A stretch of DNA of 59,562 nucleotides from Chromobacterium sinusclupearum (lineage in GTDB: Bacteria > Pseudomonadota > Gammaproteobacteria > Burkholderiales > Chromobacteriaceae), in assembly GCF_002902845.1 (NCBI RefSeq), contig NZ_PPTF01000026.1, positions 1 through 59,562 of the forward strand, written 5' to 3'. Position 1 is the stretch's first letter; every line of letters begins with the position of its first letter. Of this stretch, positions 1-12,100 are shown one piece after another. The notes beneath the pieces are model-generated. The model saw only the letters and a list, made by a program, of their open reading frames with translations, searched no databases and was not told where the DNA came from. Made by a program: the position numbers and the translations under genes.

Positions 1-18
1 CAGATTAAAGGAGCGGGG

Positions 19-31
19 ATTGTCTGACAAT
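19..31. promoter_or_regulatory. Small dyad at the left edge
   Basis: ATTGTC-T-GACAAT is a perfect 6-bp dyad of the kind bound by GntR/FCD regulators. It lies beyond the katG terminator and would belong to a gene outside the window on the left. Confidence 0.3.
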
Positions 32-95
32 ACGAATCTATTGCATTCGTGTATTCACGAGATACGCGGCGGGCGGGCGGGGCGCTTGCGGAGAG

Positions 96-129
96 AAAAA
101 AGCCCCGGCGACAGGGCGCGCGCCGGGGC
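96..129 (-). terminator. Rho-independent terminator of katG
   Basis: A 9-bp perfect GC stem (102-110 pairing with 121-129) is followed, when read on the minus strand, by a run of six T. It lies 11 bases past the katG stop codon, so it most likely ends the katG transcript. Confidence 0.85.
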
Positions 130-139
130 AAGGTTAGGC

Positions 140-2398
<2,259 letters not shown>

Positions 2399-2403
2399 TT
2401 AGT

Positions 2404-2504
2404 TGCCAAACCATCGTCTGGCTATTGAGTATGTTTTATCGAGTCAATTTCGCAAAGCTATCGGTTAATTTCGATGGTTATAATTTAGCTATTGATGGTT
2501 TGCC
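2404..2504 (-). promoter_or_regulatory. katG upstream region with repeated ATAGC and AACCATC elements
   Basis: Upstream of katG the minus strand carries ATAG at 2489-2492, 2458-2461 and 2422-2425. AACCATC-type elements read on the minus strand at 2472-2501. The outer copies of the CAAACCATC element (2406-2414 and 2494-2502) face each other as an inverted repeat. A TTGACT hexamer lies between. The ATAG spacing (31 and 36) does not match the 22-bp period of an OxyR tetramer site, so the binding protein is undecided. Confidence 0.3.
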
Positions 2505-2578
2505 GTACCGGCGCGACAGCTTGGCAAACGTCAACCGCCGCTTCCGCAAGCGGCGTTAAGCCGTCCTGGCCGGCATGC

Positions 2579-3562
2579 TCAATCCAGCAGCGTGGTTTTC
2601 TTCAGCATGTCGTTCGGCAGCTTGATATGCCAGCGATCCAGCCCTGAGCGGCTGAAAATGAATGTGCCTTCCGATGGGATGGTCGGGAAGATGCTGGACG
2701 GCGGCTTGTGATGGATCAGGATGGATTTGGCGATGGAGGCTGCGGCCTGGCCTTGTTCCGCCCCCGTCAGCACAATGCCGCCGATGGCGCGGTTGGGCCC
2801 CACGGCAAAGCTCCAGAACGCAAAAACCGGCACTGGCGTATGCTGCATGGTCCATTGCATGACCTCATCGCCCGGCACATAACGACCGTTGCGGTCATGC
2901 AGCGCGAAATACAACCCGACCCAGATGGCGCGGTACTTGTCTTTGGCGCTGGCAACGATCTGCTGCCAGTCTTCGAAGGTGGCGGCTTCCGCCATCATCA
3001 CGTCGAACATGCCTAATTTGATGGCCGGCAGATTATCGAAGCTTTCCTGCTCAATCACGTCCGCCGTCATTTCCTTGTCGAACAGAATCAGGATGTTGTG
3101 GGCGTTTCCGGGAGCAAAGGGCGCAATGCTGAGGATGTTGCGGGAGAACAAGGGACGCTCCAGCACGCCGGTCACGTTTTGCTGAGGGGTTTTGAAGTAT
3201 CGTCTGGGATTGTTGTTGATGCCGAGATACACCACAGGAATCTTGTTGTCGATCATGGCGCCCACAAACTCCAGCGAGGCGTCGTCGCCGGCGATGACCA
3301 GATCCGGCTTGTCATGATCGATGAGGCGAACCAGCCTGCCCGCCGTCGCCTTGACCTTGTCCGGCTTGTCCACCTTGGAGTTCAGTTCGAAAAAAGACAG
3401 CGCCGCCAGCGGCGCCAGTTCGGTTTTCAGCACTTCTCGGTAGGCATGGCTCCAGGCGTACTGGTCGGAATAGCTGTCTATCACGTAGATGCGCTTGAGG
3501 CCTTGGGCGCAGATCTGCGATGCGCCCAGCAGCAGAATCAGCAAGAGTGTCAGGGATTTCAT
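2579..3562 (-). CDS. Periplasmic substrate-binding protein, ABC_sub_bind type
   Basis: A 327-residue exported protein. The Met start at 3562 has a GGAG ribosome-binding site eight bases upstream and begins a clear signal peptide (MKSLTLLLILLLGASQICAQG). The mature part reads YVIDSYSDQYAWSHAYREVL, then GDDASLEFVG and VYLGINNNPRRYF. This pattern is typical of the PF04392-like ABC_sub_bind family, whose ligands vary widely. It lacks adjacent permease and ATPase genes of its own. The sugar permeases upstream belong to another transporter class and are 128 bp away, so a shared operon is possible but a shared substrate is not implied. It could also feed a sensor kinase elsewhere. The ligand is unknown. 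Confidence 0.7.
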   Translation of the reverse strand: MKSLTLLLILLLGASQICAQGLKRIYVIDSYSDQYAWSHAYREVLKTELAPLAALSFFELNSKVDKPDKVKATAGRLVRLIDHDKPDLVIAGDDASLEFVGAMIDNKIPVVYLGINNNPRRYFKTPQQNVTGVLERPLFSRNILSIAPFAPGNAHNILILFDKEMTADVIEQESFDNLPAIKLGMFDVMMAEAATFEDWQQIVASAKDKYRAIWVGLYFALHDRNGRYVPGDEVMQWTMQHTPVPVFAFWSFAVGPNRAIGGIVLTGAEQGQAAASIAKSILIHHKPPSSIFPTIPSEGTFIFSRSGLDRWHIKLPNDMLKKTTLLD

Positions 3563-3690
3563 AGGCAAATCTCCATTCCCTTGCGGACGAATGTCTGGGT
3601 GGCAGGCGGTGTATTGTGTTGTTTTAAATCATGTTAGGCGGTGTCGCGTGTTTTCTCTAGCCGACGGCAGCCTGTCGTGCGGGCAAAGCG

Positions 3691-4536
3691 TCATTTCACC
3701 GCCCCATCCATGCCGCGCATGAAGTAGCGTTGGCAAAACACAAACACGGCCAGCACTGGCAGGATGGCCAGCACCGCCCCGGCCGCCACCATGCGGGTGG
3801 AGGTGGCGAAGGCGCCCTTCAGGTACAGCACGCCGACGGACAGCGGGTACAGGTCCGGCGTTTTCAGCACCACGCTGGGCCAGACGTAGACGTTCCACGA
3901 CCATACCAGAGTAAAAATGCCCAGCGTGGCGAGGTAGGGCCGCGCCAGCGGCAGGCAGATGCGCCAGAACACCTGCCAATCATTGGCGCCGTCCATGCGG
4001 GCGGCGTCGACGATTTCGTCCGGGATATCCTCGAAGGCATGCTTCATCAGGTAAATGCCGAAAGCCCCGGCGATGGACGGCAGCACCACGCCCAGCCGGC
4101 TGTCGTCCAGTCCCAGCCGGGTGATGGTGACGTAGTTGCTGATGAAGTTGATTTCGCTGGGCAGGAGCAGCGTGGCGATGATGGCGTAGAACACCAGTTG
4201 CCGGCCGCGAAAGCGCAGCTTGGCCAGCGGGAAGGCCGCCAGCGCCGATACCGCCAGCGTGCCCAGCGTGGTCAGGCCGGAGATGCATAGCGAGTTCCAC
4301 AAGAAACGCCCCAGCGGGATGGCGTCCCAGACGGCGGCAAAGTGCTGCCATCCGGCATCCTTGGGCCACAGCGGCGGCGGGAAGTCGAACACCTGCTCGC
4401 CATTGCCGACGGCGATGCCCAATGTCCAGATGAAGGGATAGCAGCAGGCGAAGGACAGCGCCAGCAGCAAGATGAAGTCGGGCAGGCGGCGCAGCAGACG
4501 GCGCGGGGCGAGGCGGGATAGGGCGAGGGTAGCCAT
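3691..4536 (-). CDS. Sugar ABC transporter permease, MalG/UgpE-like
   Basis: Inner-membrane permease of 281 residues with about six transmembrane segments. The ATPase-coupling EAA loop is intact as VDAARMDGANDWQVFWRI followed by LPLARP, as in CUT1 sugar importers. It begins 7 bases after the stop of the partner permease, so the two are translated together. It is the last gene of the kinase / binding protein / permease / permease operon on the minus strand. No ATPase gene is present; CUT1 systems of this kind often borrow a shared MsmK/UgpC-like ATPase. The neighbouring GH9 and glucosamine-kinase-like genes suggest an amino-sugar oligosaccharide as substrate (inference). Confidence 0.88.
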   Translation of the reverse strand: MATLALSRLAPRRLLRRLPDFILLLALSFACCYPFIWTLGIAVGNGEQVFDFPPPLWPKDAGWQHFAAVWDAIPLGRFLWNSLCISGLTTLGTLAVSALAAFPLAKLRFRGRQLVFYAIIATLLLPSEINFISNYVTITRLGLDDSRLGVVLPSIAGAFGIYLMKHAFEDIPDEIVDAARMDGANDWQVFWRICLPLARPYLATLGIFTLVWSWNVYVWPSVVLKTPDLYPLSVGVLYLKGAFATSTRMVAAGAVLAILPVLAVFVFCQRYFMRGMDGAVK

Positions 4537-4543
4537 GCGGTTC

Positions 4544-5410
4544 TCAGCGGTGATCGGCGCGGATCAGTCGGAAATTGAGCCAGGCCAGCAGCAGGCAGAC
4601 CAGCGTCAGGATCAGCCCGGCGGCGCTGCCGCGGCCGAAGTCCAGCTGGTTGAAGCCCTGGTGGAAGGCGTAGTACAGCGCGGTGTAAGTGGCATTCATC
4701 GGCGCGCCGCGCGTCATCACCAGCACTTCCTCAAACGCTTTCAAGGCGTCTAGCGTGGAGATCAGGCTGCAGAACAAGATGGTGGGCTTGAGCATGGGCA
4801 CGGTGATGCGCCAGAAGCGCTGCCAGCGGTTAGCGCCGTCCAGCCGCGCCGCCTCCTGCATCTCGGCCGGGATGGCCTGCAGTCCGGCCAGGTACAGCAC
4901 CATGTAGTAGCCCAGGCCGCGCCAATAGGTGACGAACATCACCGAATACAGCGCCAGGTCTTCGTCGCTGAGGAAGCCGATATCGCGCTCCGGGGCCAGC
5001 AGCCGCAGCCAGTGCAGCGCGCTGTTGAGCACGCCGTAGTCGGCGTACATCCAGTTCCACATGATGCCGACAACGGATACCGTGGTGATCACCGGCAGGT
5101 ATAGCGCGGCGCGGAATAGCCGGATGCCGGGCAAGGCCTGGTTGACCAGCAGCGCCAGGGCGATGCCGGACAGCTGGATGGCCGGCACCACCAACAGGTA
5201 GCGCAGCGAATTGGCCATGGCCTGCCAGAACACGGGGTCGTCCAGCAGGTAGCGGAAATTGTCCAGGCCGGCCCATTGCGGCGGCGAGATCAGATCGTAG
5301 CGGGTGAAGGCGACGTAGCTGCCGAACAGCAGCGGCCAGAAAGTGAACGCGCCCATCAGCAGCAGGGCGGGCGACAGAAACAGCCAGGCGTTGCGGGATG
5401 AGGTCTTCAT
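4544..5410 (-). CDS. Sugar ABC transporter permease, MalF/UgpA-like
   Basis: Inner-membrane permease of 288 residues. The reading frame stays open far upstream into the binding-protein gene. The true start is the ATG at 5410 (MKTSSRNAWLFLSPALLLMG), which opens the first membrane helix, as in MalF/UgpA relatives. The EAA loop reads MQEAARLDGANRWQRFWRI followed by TVPMLKP. It forms a heterodimer with the permease at 3691-4536. A GC hairpin with a T-run (5437-5467) separates it from the binding-protein gene, a common way to make more binding protein than permease. Confidence 0.88.
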   Translation of the reverse strand: MKTSSRNAWLFLSPALLLMGAFTFWPLLFGSYVAFTRYDLISPPQWAGLDNFRYLLDDPVFWQAMANSLRYLLVVPAIQLSGIALALLVNQALPGIRLFRAALYLPVITTVSVVGIMWNWMYADYGVLNSALHWLRLLAPERDIGFLSDEDLALYSVMFVTYWRGLGYYMVLYLAGLQAIPAEMQEAARLDGANRWQRFWRITVPMLKPTILFCSLISTLDALKAFEEVLVMTRGAPMNATYTALYYAFHQGFNQLDFGRGSAAGLILTLVCLLLAWLNFRLIRADHR

Positions 5411-5436
5411 CGTGCATTCCGTGTACTGCGCGGCGG

Positions 5437-5467
5437 AAAAAAGCCCCTCCGGCAGACGAGGAGGGGC
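5437..5467 (-). terminator. Intra-operon hairpin between binding protein and permease genes
   Basis: The 8-bp stem 5443-5450 / 5460-5467 has a 9-base loop and is followed on the minus strand by six T. It has the form of an intrinsic terminator but lies inside an operon. It probably acts as a partial terminator or 3-prime stabiliser for the binding-protein message. Confidence 0.65.
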
Positions 5468-5496
5468 AAAGAGAGGAGGGATAGGCGCGGCTGTCC

Positions 5497-6756
5497 TTAT
5501 TTCAGCTGCCGGTTCCAGAACGCCGCAGCGTCGTCCAGCGCTTTCTGCGCGTCCTTCTTGCCGATGACGGCGGCTTCTACATTGTCGACCAGGTTTTTCT
5601 TCAAGTCGGCGACATTGGGCACGCCGGTCAGCACCAGGGTGCGGATATTGCGCGCTACCTTGGCGCCCTGGATGCGCGAATCCTCTATGGCGCCGCCGGC
5701 CGAGGTCTTGATGAAATAGCTGTCGGTCAATGCCTTCTGGGTAGACGGGAAGGTGGCGCCGGTCACTTTGGCGAAGGCCAGCTGTTGGCTGTCGCTGGTC
5801 AGGAATTTGGCGAACTTCACCGCTTCGGCCTGGGTTGGCGCCGGCAAGCCCTTGGATACGGCCCAACTGAACAGGTAGCCGCCTTGGGCGATCTTGGTCG
5901 GCCCCAGCGGCGCCGGCTGCACCACGGTGACGGCGTAGATGGCGCGGGCGTCGCTCTGCGTGCGCTGCGCGGCGGTGGGGGCGGTTTCCATCATCGCCAG
6001 CCGGCCGCTGTTGTACAGTTTGACGCTGGCCTGGTAGTTGTCGTCGGCGAACAGATTGTCCTTGGCCAGCGCGCCGGCCTGGTAGGCGTCGGCGAATTTG
6101 CGGATCAATGCGACATGGCGCGGACTGTTGAACACGGCCTTGCCGTTTTCGATCAGCGGCAGGCCCTGGCCCAGCATGATGCCGTCTATCTGCCCCAGCT
6201 GCGGCAGCAGGCCGGGCACGCCGGTCTTGGCCTTGATGGTCTTGGCCAGCGCCAATTCCTGCTCCAGGCTGGTCACCGGCGCGTGCGGGTCCAGCCCGGC
6301 CTTTTTGAACAGCTGGCCGTTGATCGCCAGGATATTGATATTGTTGTACCACGGCAGGCCGTACAGCTTGCCGCCGAAGCTCAGATCGGCCAGCGCGTTC
6401 GGCAGATAGGCGGCCTTGTCCGCGCCCAGCGCGGCATCCAGCGGGATCAAAGTGCCTTTTTGCGCGTACTTGAACAGCCGCGGCACATCATGGTTGACCA
6501 GCGCCGGCGGCTTGCCGGCGGCAATGGCGGCGTTCAGCTTGGTCTCGAAATTCTCGTTGAACACGTCCACCCACTGCACTTCCACATTGGGGTGTTGCGC
6601 TTCGTAGCTTTTCTTCACATTGGCGAAATAGCCGTTGAAGGTCGGTTGCAGCGAGTCGGTCCAAAATTCCAGACGGATTTTCTCAGCATGCGCAGCGGCG
6701 CTCAGCCCGCAAGCGAGCAGGGCCGCGCTGGCGAATGCCAGACGGTAGGCTTTCAT
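5497..6756 (-). CDS. Extracellular sugar-binding protein of an ABC importer, MalE/UgpB-like
   Basis: Periplasmic solute-binding protein of 419 residues. Two in-frame ATGs lie near the start. The one at 6756 sits eight bases from a strong AGGAGG, while the one at 6762 is only two bases from it, so 6756 is preferred. A signal peptide ending near AAAHA is followed by EKIRLEFWTDSLQPTFNGYF, the usual opening of family 1 sugar-binding proteins. Later text such as LPWYNNINILAINGQLFKKAGL and the bulky SWAVSKG region fit the same fold. It lies 22 bp after the kinase gene and upstream of the two permeases. The substrate is inferred as chito- or chitosan-oligosaccharide from context only. Confidence 0.85.
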   Translation of the reverse strand: MKAYRLAFASAALLACGLSAAAHAEKIRLEFWTDSLQPTFNGYFANVKKSYEAQHPNVEVQWVDVFNENFETKLNAAIAAGKPPALVNHDVPRLFKYAQKGTLIPLDAALGADKAAYLPNALADLSFGGKLYGLPWYNNINILAINGQLFKKAGLDPHAPVTSLEQELALAKTIKAKTGVPGLLPQLGQIDGIMLGQGLPLIENGKAVFNSPRHVALIRKFADAYQAGALAKDNLFADDNYQASVKLYNSGRLAMMETAPTAAQRTQSDARAIYAVTVVQPAPLGPTKIAQGGYLFSWAVSKGLPAPTQAEAVKFAKFLTSDSQQLAFAKVTGATFPSTQKALTDSYFIKTSAGGAIEDSRIQGAKVARNIRTLVLTGVPNVADLKKNLVDNVEAAVIGKKDAQKALDDAAAFWNRQLK

Positions 6757-6778
6757 ATTCATCTCCTCCTGTGTTGTG

Positions 6779-7645
6779 TCAGCGGCGCAGCAGCAGCAGC
6801 GCGCCGCTGGCTGAATCGCCCTTGGCGGGCGTCAGCAGTTGGCGGAAGCCAGGCGGCAGCCAGTCGCGCAAGGCCTGGCCCAGCCCGCCGCATAAGGCGA
6901 CCGGCAATTCGCCGGCGGGGTCCAGCGCCCGGGCGATGGCCCAGGCGTCTTCCCCTGCCTGGCGCAACAGCGCGTCGGCCTCCGGATCCGTGCGCGCCGC
7001 GGCGAAAACCAGCGGCGCGAGTTGGGCGACACGCGCCGGATTGGCCTCGCTGTTCCAGCGCATCATCGCCTGCCAGTTGCCGCCGACGAATTCCAGCACG
7101 GCGCGGGTAAGAGGGGTATGGGTATAGCGCCCATCCAGCGCCATTTGTGTCAATTGCGCGGCGCGCTGTCCCAGCCAGGCGCCGCTGGCTTCGTCGCCGC
7201 TGGGATACCCCCAGCCGCCTACCTCGCGGTGGCTGCCGTCTGGATAGAGCGCCTCGCCTACGCTGCCAGTGCCGAGGGCGACGATGACGCCGGGCTGGCC
7301 GCCATGCGCGCCCAGCAGGGTGGTGTAGCCGTCGGTAGCCAACTCCAGTCGGGCGAAATCCGGCGCGCGCTGGCGGAATTGCCGCGCCCACTCTGGGTTG
7401 TTCGCGCCGGACAGCCCGAGTCCGATGGCGCAATCGGCGTAAGGCGGCAACACTTTTCCTATCTCGCCGAAGGCGCGCTCCAGCAAAGCCAGGACGGTGC
7501 GCCAAGCCGGTTCTATGCCCTGGGCCAGCGAGGAGCCCGGTCCTTCCGCCTGGGTCAGCGGGCGGCCATCCGGAGATTCGATGCGCAAGCGCGTGCCGGT
7601 GCCGCCGCCGTCCACGCCAATCAGGTAGGGAGTGGAATTGTCCAT
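6779..7645 (-). CDS. gspK: BadF/BadG-type amino-sugar kinase, probable glucosamine kinase
   Basis: ATP-dependent sugar kinase of the actin-like ASKHA fold, 288 residues. The phosphate-1 motif is GVDGGGTGTRLRI near residues 10-22, and the second phosphate-binding region is IVALGTGSVGEAL. Length and opening match the glucosamine-specific kinase of Vibrio chitin clusters better than a ROK-type GlcNAc kinase. It is the first gene of the minus-strand transporter operon and diverges from a ROK regulator, with a GH9 gene beyond. The expected job is phosphorylation of glucosamine to glucosamine 6-phosphate after import. A GlcNAc kinase activity is the main alternative. No good Shine-Dalgarno precedes the ATG, so translation may be weak or the start slightly different. 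Confidence 0.75.
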   Translation of the reverse strand: MDNSTPYLIGVDGGGTGTRLRIESPDGRPLTQAEGPGSSLAQGIEPAWRTVLALLERAFGEIGKVLPPYADCAIGLGLSGANNPEWARQFRQRAPDFARLELATDGYTTLLGAHGGQPGVIVALGTGSVGEALYPDGSHREVGGWGYPSGDEASGAWLGQRAAQLTQMALDGRYTHTPLTRAVLEFVGGNWQAMMRWNSEANPARVAQLAPLVFAAARTDPEADALLRQAGEDAWAIARALDPAGELPVALCGGLGQALRDWLPPGFRQLLTPAKGDSASGALLLLRR

Positions 7646-7788
7646 GGAGGATATGTCCCGTCGCCAAAAATGACAATTGTATTTATGATTGGAGCATTGC
7701 TGGATTATTTCGTCAACTTGATTTATTTAAATGCGGCATTCATGTCATTCGCTTGCCGGCCAGCTGTGGCGCTTGCGATACTGCCGTC
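7646..7788. promoter_or_regulatory. Divergent promoter region of the amino-sugar locus
   Basis: This 143-bp AT-rich gap separates the kinase/transporter operon from the ROK regulator. It holds TTATTTCGTC (from about 7705), which resembles one half of an Mlc/NagC-type site, and a nearby GATTTATTTAAAT stretch. ROK repressors typically bind such sites, and autoregulation plus control of both arms is likely. The second half-site is poor, so the exact operator is uncertain. Confidence 0.35.
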
Positions 7789-9000
7789 ATGAAATCCACC
7801 GTTATCCGCCCGGACGCCCTGACCGTGTCCGGCACCAACCTTGAGCACGCGCGTTCGCACAACCGCCGCGCCGTGTTGGAAACCGTGCGGCTCAACCGCC
7901 AGTTGACGCGAGCCGACCTTGCCCGTTTGACCGCGTTGACGCCGCAAACCGTGTCCAATATCACGGCTGAATTGCTGGACGCCGGCATGCTGCTGGCAGG
8001 CGCGCCATTGCGCGGCGGAGCGCGCGGCCAGCCTGCGGTGCCGCTCAGCATCAATCCGGATGGCGCATACTCCATCGGCGTGCAACTCGATCATCAGACC
8101 ATGATCGCGGTGGTGTCCGATCTGGCCGGCCGAGTCCGCGCGCGGACGGAGCGGGCGGTCCATCGGCCCGATCCTCAGACCGCGCTGCCCTTGATCGTGC
8201 AGATGCATGATGAATTGAGGCGCGCATCCGGACTCGATTGGACGCGGCTGCTGGGAATGGGGTTTGTCATGCCGGGGCCGTTTGGCGTGGAGGGCATGAC
8301 TTCGGTCGGGCCCACAACCTTGCCTGGCTGGGAGGCGGTGGATGGCGCATGGCTCAGCCGCCGACTGGGCTTGCCGGTGTTGCTGCAGAAGGATGCCACC
8401 GCTGCCGCCATCGGCGAGCGCCTGTACGGCATGGCCAGCGAATTGCGCAATTTCATCTATCTATTTATCGGCACAGGTTTGGGCGCCGGCTTGTTTCTGG
8501 ATGGCCGCTTGTATACCGGCGGCCGCGGCAATGCCGGCGAAGTGGGCCACATGATCGTGCAGCCGGGCGGCCGCCCTTGCGAATGCGGCAATCGCGGCTG
8601 TTTGGAGCGCTATGTTTCGCTGCGGGCGCTATATGAAACGCTGGGCGTGGCCGATGGCGAATTGGCTACGCCGGCGCACCTGTCCGGCCTGCCGATTGCG
8701 CAAAACGGCGAGCGCTGGCTGGATAGCGCGGTGGGGCCGTTGCGCCAGGCGGTGAATATCTTGGAGTCGCTGTTGGATATCGAGGCGGTGGTGATCGGCG
8801 GCTTGCTGCCGCCGGATTGGCTGAATGCATTGGTCGAGCGCCTGCATCCCTTGCCGGTATCGATTCGCCACCACGACGGCGAGCGGCTGCGGTTGGGCAG
8901 CGCTGGCCGCGATGTGGTGGCCTTGGGCGCGGCGGCGCTGCCCATCTTCGATGAGTTCAATCCGCAGTACGAGGTATTGCTGAAAAACGGCCGCGGCTGA
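7789..9000 (+). CDS. ROK-family transcriptional regulator, NagC/Mlc-like
   Basis: A 403-residue repressor-type ROK protein. The N-terminal winged helix-turn-helix is visible as LTRADLARLTALTPQTVSNI. The C-terminal sugar-binding ROK domain contains GFVMPGPFGVEGM, the GTGLGAGLFLDGRLYTG loop, and an intact zinc site, GHMIVQPGG then CECGNRGCLE. The ATG at 7789 was chosen because the upstream in-frame ATG lacks a ribosome-binding site and adds no conserved sequence. It diverges from the kinase/transporter operon and is followed 44 bp later by the GH9 gene. It is therefore the likely local regulator, sensing an amino sugar or its phosphate. Confidence 0.88.
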   Translation: MKSTVIRPDALTVSGTNLEHARSHNRRAVLETVRLNRQLTRADLARLTALTPQTVSNITAELLDAGMLLAGAPLRGGARGQPAVPLSINPDGAYSIGVQLDHQTMIAVVSDLAGRVRARTERAVHRPDPQTALPLIVQMHDELRRASGLDWTRLLGMGFVMPGPFGVEGMTSVGPTTLPGWEAVDGAWLSRRLGLPVLLQKDATAAAIGERLYGMASELRNFIYLFIGTGLGAGLFLDGRLYTGGRGNAGEVGHMIVQPGGRPCECGNRGCLERYVSLRALYETLGVADGELATPAHLSGLPIAQNGERWLDSAVGPLRQAVNILESLLDIEAVVIGGLLPPDWLNALVERLHPLPVSIRHHDGERLRLGSAGRDVVALGAAALPIFDEFNPQYEVLLKNGRG

Positions 9001-9044
9001 CCGGCGCGCGTCGGCAGATCCATCACGATCCGGAGGAGACAAGA

Positions 9045-10718
9045 ATGGCATTGCGGTTCCTGTTCAATCACTTGGGTTTTGAAACCGGGGCGGACAAGAA
9101 GGTGCTGCTGCAGGGCGAGGCGGGAGCCTGCGTGGACGGCGTGGCGGCGCTGGACGACACGGGGCAGGTCGTGCTGCGCTGCCCCCTGCATGCGCTGGGT
9201 CCGGCAGAGGGCTGGCCGGACTGGCATTACTGGCAGGCCGATATCGGCGCGCTGAGTCGGCCCGGCGTCTATCAGTTATGGCTGGAGGGTATTACGCCGC
9301 CGGTGGTGTCGGCGCCGTTCGCGGTGGCGGATGGGCTTTACGGCCCGGCTTTGCTGTCTGACTTGCTGTTCTATTTCAAATCTCAGCGCTGCAGCGGCCT
9401 GTACGATGCTGCGGATCGTGCCGCACCGGAAGAGGGTGGCGGCGAAAGGCGCGATGTCCACGGCGGTTGGTACGATGCCTCCGGCGATTGCTCCAAGTAT
9501 CTGAGCCATCTGTCTTACGCCAATCATCTGAATCCGCAACAAACCCCGCTATTGGTGTGGAACCTGATCCGCGCCCGTCTGGCGCAGCCCGGCCACGGCA
9601 AATGGTTTGACGAACGGCTGGTGGACGAGGCCTTGCATGGCGCGGATTTTCTGCTGCGGATGCAGCACCCCGACGGCTATTTCTACCAGACGCTGTTCGA
9701 TGGCTGGAGCAAGGATGAGCATAAGCGCAGCTTGTGCGCCTACGCCACGCAGCAAGGCTTGCGCTCGGCGGCGTTTCAGGCTGGCTGGCGCCAGGGCGGC
9801 GGCATGGCCATCGCCGCGTTGGCGGCCGCCTCGCGCTTGCCGCGCGATGGAGAGTTTGCCCGGGAAGCCTATCTGGAAGCGGCGCGGCGCGGCTTCGCCC
9901 ACTTGCAGGAGTATGGCCAGGCGTATTTGGCCGACGGCAGCGAAAATCTGATCGACGATTATTGCGGCCTGCTGGCCGCTTGCGAACTGCATGCCGCCTG
10001 CGGCGAGGCCGAGTATGCCGATGCGGCCGCCGAGCGCGCGGCCTGCATGCTGGACCGTCAGCACGATGCCGGCTGGTTCTGGCTGGATAACGAGCGGCGA
10101 TACAGCTATTGCCACGCTTCCGATACCGGCTTGCCTTATTTGGCATTGGCGCGTTATCGGGAAGTCTTGCCGGAGGGGCCGTATGCGGCCGCGGTCGAGC
10201 AGGGCTGGCTGTATGGCCTGCTGGGCGAATTGGAGCGCACGGCGCGGGCGGGCAATCCTTTCGGCTACCCGCGGCAGTGGGTGCAGCGGCCGGGCGAAGA
10301 GGCGAGTTCGAGGTTTTTCATGCCGCAGCGCAATGCCAGCGGCTACTGGTGGCAAGGCGAGAACGCCAGGCTGGCGTCGCTGGCGGCGGCGGGCTGGCAG
10401 GCCGCGCGGTATTGGCCGGAGCATGCGATTGCCTTGGGCGGCTATGCCCAAGCGGCGGTGGACTGGATATTGGGCCGCAATCCATTCGATATGTGCATGT
10501 GGCAGGGGCATGGCCGCCGCCATCCGCAATACGAGCCGGGCTATTTCAATGCGCCGGGCGGCGTGTGCAATGGCATCACGGCCGAGCCGGGGCGGGATGA
10601 CGGGGTGGCTTTTTTTCTGCCGGAGCAGACGGACATCAGCCAATCCTGGCGCTGGAGCGAGCAGTGGCTGCCGCACGGCGCCTGGCTGTTCCTGGCGCTG
10701 GCATTACGTCAGGCCTGA
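9045..10718 (+). CDS. Glycoside hydrolase family 9, probable exo-beta-D-glucosaminidase
   Basis: A 557-residue enzyme with an N-terminal Ig-like CelD_N domain (about 1-95) and a GH9 alpha-barrel. The catalytic Asp region is HGGWYDASGDCSKYLSH (Asp144, Asp148), with late motifs DWILGRNPFDMCM and PGGVCNGI. There is no signal peptide, so it acts in the cytoplasm on imported oligomers. Cellulases usually read WYDAGDH here. The DASGDxSKY form is, from memory, that of the Vibrio/Photobacterium chitin-cluster GH9 enzymes, characterised as exo-glucosaminidases. It sits downstream of the ROK regulator and across from the glucosamine-kinase-like gene. An endoglucanase role seems less likely given this context. 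It ends at a strong bidirectional terminator. Confidence 0.8.
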   Translation: MALRFLFNHLGFETGADKKVLLQGEAGACVDGVAALDDTGQVVLRCPLHALGPAEGWPDWHYWQADIGALSRPGVYQLWLEGITPPVVSAPFAVADGLYGPALLSDLLFYFKSQRCSGLYDAADRAAPEEGGGERRDVHGGWYDASGDCSKYLSHLSYANHLNPQQTPLLVWNLIRARLAQPGHGKWFDERLVDEALHGADFLLRMQHPDGYFYQTLFDGWSKDEHKRSLCAYATQQGLRSAAFQAGWRQGGGMAIAALAAASRLPRDGEFAREAYLEAARRGFAHLQEYGQAYLADGSENLIDDYCGLLAACELHAACGEAEYADAAAERAACMLDRQHDAGWFWLDNERRYSYCHASDTGLPYLALARYREVLPEGPYAAAVEQGWLYGLLGELERTARAGNPFGYPRQWVQRPGEEASSRFFMPQRNASGYWWQGENARLASLAAAGWQAARYWPEHAIALGGYAQAAVDWILGRNPFDMCMWQGHGRRHPQYEPGYFNAPGGVCNGITAEPGRDDGVAFFLPEQTDISQSWRWSEQWLPHGAWLFLALALRQA

Positions 10719-10735
10719 GTGACGCAGAGCAATGA

Positions 10736-10765
10736 AAAACGCCACCGTTTGAACGGTGGCGTTTT
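10736..10765. terminator. Bidirectional intrinsic terminator
   Basis: A 14-bp perfect inverted repeat (10736-10749 / 10752-10765) has A-run and T-run flanks on both sides. It serves the GH9 gene on the plus strand and the helicase gene on the minus strand. Confidence 0.9.
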
Positions 10766-10783
10766 GTCTGGCGAGCAGGCGGA

Positions 10784-12100
<1,317 letters not shown>

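Noticed and set aside
5411..6352. Long N-terminal extension of the MalF-like permease
   Set aside because: The extra part is the binding-protein gene read in another phase; a normal start lies at 5410.
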